From: Acetobacteraceae bacterium
GTDB lineage: Bacteria > Pseudomonadota > Alphaproteobacteria > Zavarziniales > Zavarziniaceae
DNA length: 10,701 bases
Reading direction: 5' to 3'
NCBI GenBank assembly: GCA_947379865.1
Contig: CANCOY010000115.1
Coordinates: 1 to 10,701 of the forward strand
Below are positions 6,713 through 10,701 of this stretch, in pieces; the first letter of the stretch is position 1; each line of letters starts with the position of its first letter. The notes below the pieces were generated by a model. That model saw nothing but the letters and a program-made list of their open reading frames with translations, did not search any database and was not told where the DNA came from. The position numbers were made by a program, and so were the translations under genes.

Positions 6713-7299
6713 CAGTTTGCCGACGGCAACTCGACCTTCACCTTGGTGATCGCCTGATTGAGACGCTCAAGAGCCTGCTTGGAGATATCAAGCGAGGCAT
6801 CGGCATAAAGGATCGAGGACGTGTCGAGCAGAACCGTGGCGTTCTGGGCATTCATGATATCGCTGAAAATCGGAACAATGGCCTGACGCAGCTTGTCGGT
6901 GGCGTTGTTCAACGCCGTCTCAAGCTGGCGGTTGCGCTCCTGCACCCGGCGCTGCACATCGGCCACCTTCTTCTGGAAGGCGTCCCGCTGCTTGGCGAAG
7001 GCATCGGCAGAAAGCGAGGCCTGCTTGCCGCGCAGGGCGTCTTCGTCCTTCTTCAGACCCGCCTCATCAGCATCGACGTCTTTTTGCATCTTTGCCTTGA
7101 GCGCCTGGATCTGGGTGCGGATATCGGTCGCCGCAGTCGCCGTGTTCAGCAGGCCGTTGTAATCGACAACGAGAACGGTTGCAGGCGGCATGGGACCCGC
7201 CGCCGGTGCGTCCTGCGCGAACGCAGGCGCGCCAGCCAGAAGGGGAAATGCGGCAGCCATCAGGCCAAATCGACGGATGGTGGTGAAGCAGATTTGCAT
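6712..7299 (-). CDS. skp: OmpH/Skp family periplasmic chaperone
   Basis: Skp/OmpH holds unfolded outer-membrane proteins in the periplasm and passes them to the BAM complex. I place the start at the ATG at 7297–7299, giving 195 residues: this leaves the signal peptide MQICFTTIRRFGLMAAAFPL with a likely cut at AFA|Q (28/29). A longer frame reaching 7386 would put 29 arginine-rich residues in front of this signal and overlap bamA deeply, so it is rejected. After a Pro/Ala-rich segment comes the core strand ATVLVVDYNGLL. A long charged helical region (about 60–140, rich in K, D, E, Q and R) then forms the coiled-coil tentacle, followed by the last core segment to KVKVELPSAN. The start is one base from the bamA stop (TGATATG), and the stop overlaps lpxD. 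Sequence conservation in this family is low, so the call leans on architecture and context. Confidence 0.92.
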   Translation of the reverse strand: MQICFTTIRRFGLMAAAFPLLAGAPAFAQDAPAAGPMPPATVLVVDYNGLLNTATAATDIRTQIQALKAKMQKDVDADEAGLKKDEDALRGKQASLSADAFAKQRDAFQKKVADVQRRVQERNRQLETALNNATDKLRQAIVPIFSDIMNAQNATVLLDTSSILYADASLDISKQALERLNQAITKVKVELPSAN

Positions 7300-7300
7300 A

Positions 7301-9733
7301 TCAGAACCGCGTGCCGAAGTTGAAACGGAAGATTTCGGTCTTGTCATAGCTCTCTTTCTTGTAGGCCTGCGCGAGCGCCACGCCAATAGGCCCGAAGGGA
7401 GAGTCCCACGAAACTGCCACGCCGCCAGCGGCGCGGATTGAGCCGGAATCGACGATCCCGGAGTCCTTTTTGTCGATGCCGGTCAGCGTGCCCACATCGT
7501 TGAAGAAGCTGGTGCGCACACCAAACTGCTCCGGCAGGCCATTGGGGAATGTCATCTCCAGTGTGCCGACGCCATACATGTTACCGCCCAGCGCATCTTC
7601 CGACTGCAGTTCACGCGGACCAAGGCCACCACGCTTGAAGCCGCGGAAGTCTGTTCCACCGATGTAGAAGCGGTCGTTAAGGCGAATATCCTCACCAAGG
7701 CCAACGATGTGACCGCCGTCGAAGCCCGCACTCGCCACAAAGCCTTCGGCAACCTCGTAATAGATCGTCGCCGACGCAGAGGTGCGGAGGTACCGAACCG
7801 TACCACCAAGACCCGCAATGTCATTGCCGAAGGTGAAGTTGATGCCCTTGGTCGGGATCTTGGCATCGTCGCGGGTGTCATAGGTGGTGTTATAGCCAAC
7901 CGACGATGTGATCTCGGTGCCTGCTGACTCGATGACCGCGCGGGAAGCATAGTATCCGATGTTGTCGATCGTGTCCTTGCGGAGCGTATATCGACCAACG
8001 AAACGGGTGTACTCGCTGAGTGGGAAACCACCGCGCAGGGCAAAACCCAGGACCTTCTGGTCGTAGGAACTTTCGGATTGCAGATTGCGCCTGATGTTGA
8101 AGATGTCAAACCCGGCCGCAATATTGCGGTCCATGAAATAGGGCTCGGTAAAGCTCAGATCAATCTGCGAACGCTTGGACGACAGGCTGAGGCCCAGCCG
8201 GAGATCCTGGCCACGGCCCAGAAGGTTGCGCTCGCGGATCGAGATGTCGCCGACCACACTTTCCGTCGTCGAGTAGCCGGCGCCCAGCTGCAGTTCGCCG
8301 GTAGACTTCTCCGTCACCTCAACATTGATGTTCGTGCGGTCCGGCGCTGAGCCCGGCACCTCGTTGATCTCGACCTTGTCGAAGAACGAGAGACTCTTCA
8401 GGCGGTCCTTCGAGCGGCTGAGCTTGGCCGAGTTGTAGGCATCGCCCTCGACCAGGCGGAATTCACGTCGGATGACCTTGTCGAGCGTGCGCACGTTTCC
8501 GGTGATGTTGATCCGGTCAACATAAACGCGCGGCGCCTCGTTGATCTGATAGGAAACGGAAATGGTCCGCTGCTCGCGGTGATGGACGATCTTGGGCCGG
8601 ATATCGACAAAGGCATAGCCGAGCCGACCAGCCTCGAACGTGAGGTCGTCGATGGTCTTTTCGATCTTTTCAGCATTGTAGACGTCGCCAGGCTGCGTCC
8701 GGACAATTTCCGACAGACCTTCTGGATGAAGATCCGCGATCTTGCTCTCTACAGTGCTGCTGGAGAAGGTGTAGGGCTCGCCCTCATCAAGCGAAAAGGT
8801 AATGAAGAAGTCTTCGCGATCGGGCGAGAGTTCCGCAACGGCGGAAACAACGCGGAAATCCGCATAGCCGCGGGTGAGGTAATAACGACGCACCAGTTCG
8901 CGGTCATAGGCAAGGCGATCCGGGTCGTAATTGTCGCTCGACGACAGGAAGCGCCACCAGCGAGTCTCGCGCGTGGCAATCGCATCGCGCAGAGTGGAGT
9001 CGGAAAACTTCTTGTTGCCGATGAAATTGATGCGGCGGATGCCGGTGGTCGGCCCCTCGTTGATCTCGAAAACCAGATCAACCCGGTTCTGGGCGAGCTG
9101 GATTACCTTCGGCTCAACCGTTGCGGCGAAGCGGCCCGCGCGGCGATAGACCTCGACCACGCGCTGCACATCGCTCTGCACCTTGGCGCGGGTATAGATC
9201 ACACGCGCCTTGAGCTGGACTTCCTTTTCAATCTGGCTGTCCGAAACGTGATCGTTACCCTCGAAGGCAATACGATTGATGATCGGGTTCTCGAGCACGT
9301 TGGCAACCAGCAGGCTGCCGTCGCGGCGGAGGGAGACATCGGCAAACAGCCCGGTTGCAAACAGCGCCTTCAGGGAAGCGTCGATCTTGGCCGGGTCAAA
9401 CTTGTCGCCGGGGGCAATCGTCATGTACGAGATCACGGTCGCGGGCTCAACGCGCTGATTGCCGACAACCTCGATGCTGGAAATCACATCAGAGGGCGAC
9501 CCATAGGCCGCGGAGGGAGCCACACCGGCTGATTCGCCGCCAAAGGAAGAGCCGCCAAGAGAGGGCGCCACCAACGGCCCCACACCCTGTGACGGGCGAG
9601 AGCCTCCCAGAGCGCCGCCAATCACGTTCTGGGCAAACGCCGATCCGCTCCCGATGAACGAGACCAGAACCACCCCTGCCAAAGCGGCTGAGAAGGCCAG
9701 CGCTGTCGCTCGAGACTTCATGATGTGCGCCAC
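7301..9733 (-). CDS. bamA: Outer membrane protein assembly factor BamA
   Basis: BamA is the essential Omp85 protein that folds and inserts beta-barrel proteins into the outer membrane. The 810 residues contain a signal peptide (likely cut AFA|Q, 34/35) and a Gly/Ser/Pro-rich stretch (about 36–80). Five POTRA domains follow, starting near residues 84, 151, 232, 320 and 398; recurring cores such as INRIAFEGN, IRRINFIGN and VDRINITGN mark them. The 16-stranded barrel covers about 480–810. The loop-6 motif is present as FYIGGTDFRGF (RGF at 697–699), and the protein ends in the beta-signal EIFRFNFGTRF with the usual C-terminal Phe. The start is GTG at 9731–9733, chosen because AAGGGG (9741–9746) lies seven bases upstream; the in-frame ATG four codons later (9719–9721) would be 19 bases from it. 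It follows rseP by 20 bases and precedes ompH by one. Confidence 0.97.
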   Translation of the reverse strand: MAHIMKSRATALAFSAALAGVVLVSFIGSGSAFAQNVIGGALGGSRPSQGVGPLVAPSLGGSSFGGESAGVAPSAAYGSPSDVISSIEVVGNQRVEPATVISYMTIAPGDKFDPAKIDASLKALFATGLFADVSLRRDGSLLVANVLENPIINRIAFEGNDHVSDSQIEKEVQLKARVIYTRAKVQSDVQRVVEVYRRAGRFAATVEPKVIQLAQNRVDLVFEINEGPTTGIRRINFIGNKKFSDSTLRDAIATRETRWWRFLSSSDNYDPDRLAYDRELVRRYYLTRGYADFRVVSAVAELSPDREDFFITFSLDEGEPYTFSSSTVESKIADLHPEGLSEIVRTQPGDVYNAEKIEKTIDDLTFEAGRLGYAFVDIRPKIVHHREQRTISVSYQINEAPRVYVDRINITGNVRTLDKVIRREFRLVEGDAYNSAKLSRSKDRLKSLSFFDKVEINEVPGSAPDRTNINVEVTEKSTGELQLGAGYSTTESVVGDISIRERNLLGRGQDLRLGLSLSSKRSQIDLSFTEPYFMDRNIAAGFDIFNIRRNLQSESSYDQKVLGFALRGGFPLSEYTRFVGRYTLRKDTIDNIGYYASRAVIESAGTEITSSVGYNTTYDTRDDAKIPTKGINFTFGNDIAGLGGTVRYLRTSASATIYYEVAEGFVASAGFDGGHIVGLGEDIRLNDRFYIGGTDFRGFKRGGLGPRELQSEDALGGNMYGVGTLEMTFPNGLPEQFGVRTSFFNDVGTLTGIDKKDSGIVDSGSIRAAGGVAVSWDSPFGPIGVALAQAYKKESYDKTEIFRFNFGTRF

Positions 9734-9740
9734 GTGTCGT

Positions 9741-9746
9741 CCCCTT
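9741..9746 (-). promoter_or_regulatory. Shine–Dalgarno that selects the GTG start of bamA
   Basis: AAGGGG on the minus strand lies seven bases before GTG (9731–9733) and nineteen before the in-frame ATG (9719–9721). It occupies the 20-base gap between the rseP stop and bamA, and is the main reason for calling the GTG as the true start. Confidence 0.6.
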
Positions 9747-9753
9747 ATGGCGG

Positions 9754-10701
9754 TCAGGATAGCAGACCGGAGACGAATGCCACGATCCGGAAGTGCACTA
9801 GATCATTCCAGGTAGCGAAGACCATGAGGCTGAGCACCATGACCAGTCCAAGACGGAAGCCATATTCCTGAATTCTCTCGCCAAGCGGTTTTCCGCGCAG
9901 CGCTTCGAAGGCATAGAACAACAGATGCCCGCCGTCCAGCATGGGAACCGGAAAGAGGTTGATCAGCCCTAGGTTTACCGAAATCATTGCGGTGAACCAG
10001 ATCAGGGTCACCAGCCCGGCCTGGGCCATCTGGCCCGACATCTCGCCGATCCGCAGCACCCCGCCCAGATCCTCGGTGCCGCGCTGGCCGCGCACCATCT
10101 GGCTCATGTGGGTGAGGGTCATGTCGATGATCGAGGCAATTTCCCGAACCGAATAATAGACCGCGGCCGGCGGGCTGCGGTGGACATATTCGGCGGCGCT
10201 GCGCGAGACGCCAAGAAGGCCCAGTCGCTGGGTGTTGCCGAACGTGTCGGTGGTGGTCGTCACCTTCGGAGTAGCGGTGAGGCTGATTTCGTTGCCCTGG
10301 CGTTGGATGACCATGGCCAGCGGCGTGCCCTGGTTGAGACGGACAAGCGCCTGCATGTCCTCGAACCGCTCGATCGAGGAGCCGTCGATGGACACAATCC
10401 GGTCGCCCACCAGCAGGCCTGCCTCGGCGCCCGCGCTGTCCGGCGCCACCGAGCCGACGACCGGCGGTGTAAAAGGCTGGCCAAAGGCAATGAAAAGGCC
10501 TGAAAGCACGACAACCGAAAACAGGAAATTGGCCAGCGGCCCTGCTGCAACGACGGCAAAACGCCAGCCCAGCGGCTTGTGCTGGAAACTGACGCTCTTG
10601 TCCGCATCGCTCATCTCGGCAATGGCCTCGACATCGGGCTTGGAGGAGGCGTCGGCGTCACCGAAGAAGCGAACGAAACCGCCAAGGGGGAGCCATGCCA
10701 C
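9754..10701 (-). CDS. rseP: RIP metalloprotease RseP, site-2 protease family (5' end beyond window)
   Basis: RseP is an inner-membrane zinc protease that cuts transmembrane segments, classically anti-sigma factors in envelope stress signalling and remnant signal peptides. The window holds the last 315 residues; the first codon visible is GTG (10699–10701), which is almost certainly an internal Val, and the HExxH active site lies upstream of it. Visible are the conserved WLPLGGFVRFFGD near the start, a membrane segment at about 47–74, one PDZ domain (about 80–150, with AGLLVGDRIVSIDG at 94–107), a membrane segment around 229–250, and the second metal-ligand motif NLFPVPMLDGGH (248–259, D256 as ligand). 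A last membrane segment lies at about 283–299. I see one clear PDZ domain where E. coli RseP has two, but the missing upstream part prevents a firm statement. It heads the visible part of the operon, 20 bases before bamA. Confidence 0.95.
   Translation of the reverse strand: MAWLPLGGFVRFFGDADASSKPDVEAIAEMSDADKSVSFQHKPLGWRFAVVAAGPLANFLFSVVVLSGLFIAFGQPFTPPVVGSVAPDSAGAEAGLLVGDRIVSIDGSSIERFEDMQALVRLNQGTPLAMVIQRQGNEISLTATPKVTTTTDTFGNTQRLGLLGVSRSAAEYVHRSPPAAVYYSVREIASIIDMTLTHMSQMVRGQRGTEDLGGVLRIGEMSGQMAQAGLVTLIWFTAMISVNLGLINLFPVPMLDGGHLLFYAFEALRGKPLGERIQEYGFRLGLVMVLSLMVFATWNDLVHFRIVAFVSGLLS

Noticed and set aside
7300..7386. Upstream extension of ompH by 29 codons
   Set aside because: The added residues are Arg-rich, would bury the signal peptide and lie wholly inside the end of bamA. 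The ATG at 7297–7299 directly precedes a proper signal sequence.
8579..9532. Plus-strand open frame of 317 codons opposite bamA
   Set aside because: It is fully antisense to the POTRA region of bamA. The composition looks protein-like because it mirrors the bamA codons, but no family motif or ribosome site supports it.
1..10701. Search for an undescribed system, mobile element, CRISPR array, tRNA or other structured RNA
   Set aside because: All but about 270 bases are covered by recognisable conserved genes. I saw no direct-repeat array, terminal inverted repeats, transposase, tRNA-like cloverleaf or unexplained coding region.

Overview
The window is a chromosomal stretch of a GC-rich Gram-negative bacterium, most likely an alphaproteobacterium. 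The evidence is the gene order rseP–bamA–ompH(skp)–lpxD–fabZ–lpxA–lpxI–lpxB, the use of LpxI rather than LpxH, and protein sequences of alphaproteobacterial type. I cannot name a genus from sequence alone. Every gene I can support lies on the minus strand, so transcription runs from position 10701 towards position 1.

Region 1 (10701 down to 1869) is an outer-membrane biogenesis and lipid A block of nine tightly packed genes. It holds the C-terminal part of the site-2 protease RseP (cut by the window edge), the barrel assembly protein BamA, an OmpH/Skp periplasmic chaperone, LpxD, FabZ, LpxA, LpxI, LpxB and a glyoxalase I. Neighbouring genes overlap by 1 to 11 bases or are separated by at most 20 bases, so the block reads as one operon with heavy translational coupling. 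LpxA, LpxD, LpxI and LpxB are four of the early lipid A enzymes. FabZ supplies acyl chains from the same 3-hydroxyacyl-ACP pool that LpxA and LpxD use. Skp and BamA handle outer-membrane proteins. The glyoxalase is the odd member: it is joined to lpxB by an ATGA overlap but has no known role in envelope synthesis.

Region 2 (1725–1868) is the only real intergenic gap. It holds a hairpin that may end the upstream transcript, a weak promoter candidate and a short palindrome.

Region 3 (1724 down to 1) starts an ABC importer operon of the polyamine/opine/YdcS type: a secreted solute-binding protein followed by its ATPase, which is cut by the window edge. A strong GC-rich hairpin with a T-tract sits between the two genes and looks like a partial terminator. 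The permease genes are presumably beyond position 1.

Overall this is mostly a conserved housekeeping region. I found no mobile element, CRISPR array, tRNA or rRNA, and no convincing undescribed system. The most useful second looks are the attenuator-like hairpin, the glyoxalase in the lipid A operon, and the non-ATG or misplaced starts of bamA, lpxA and ompH.
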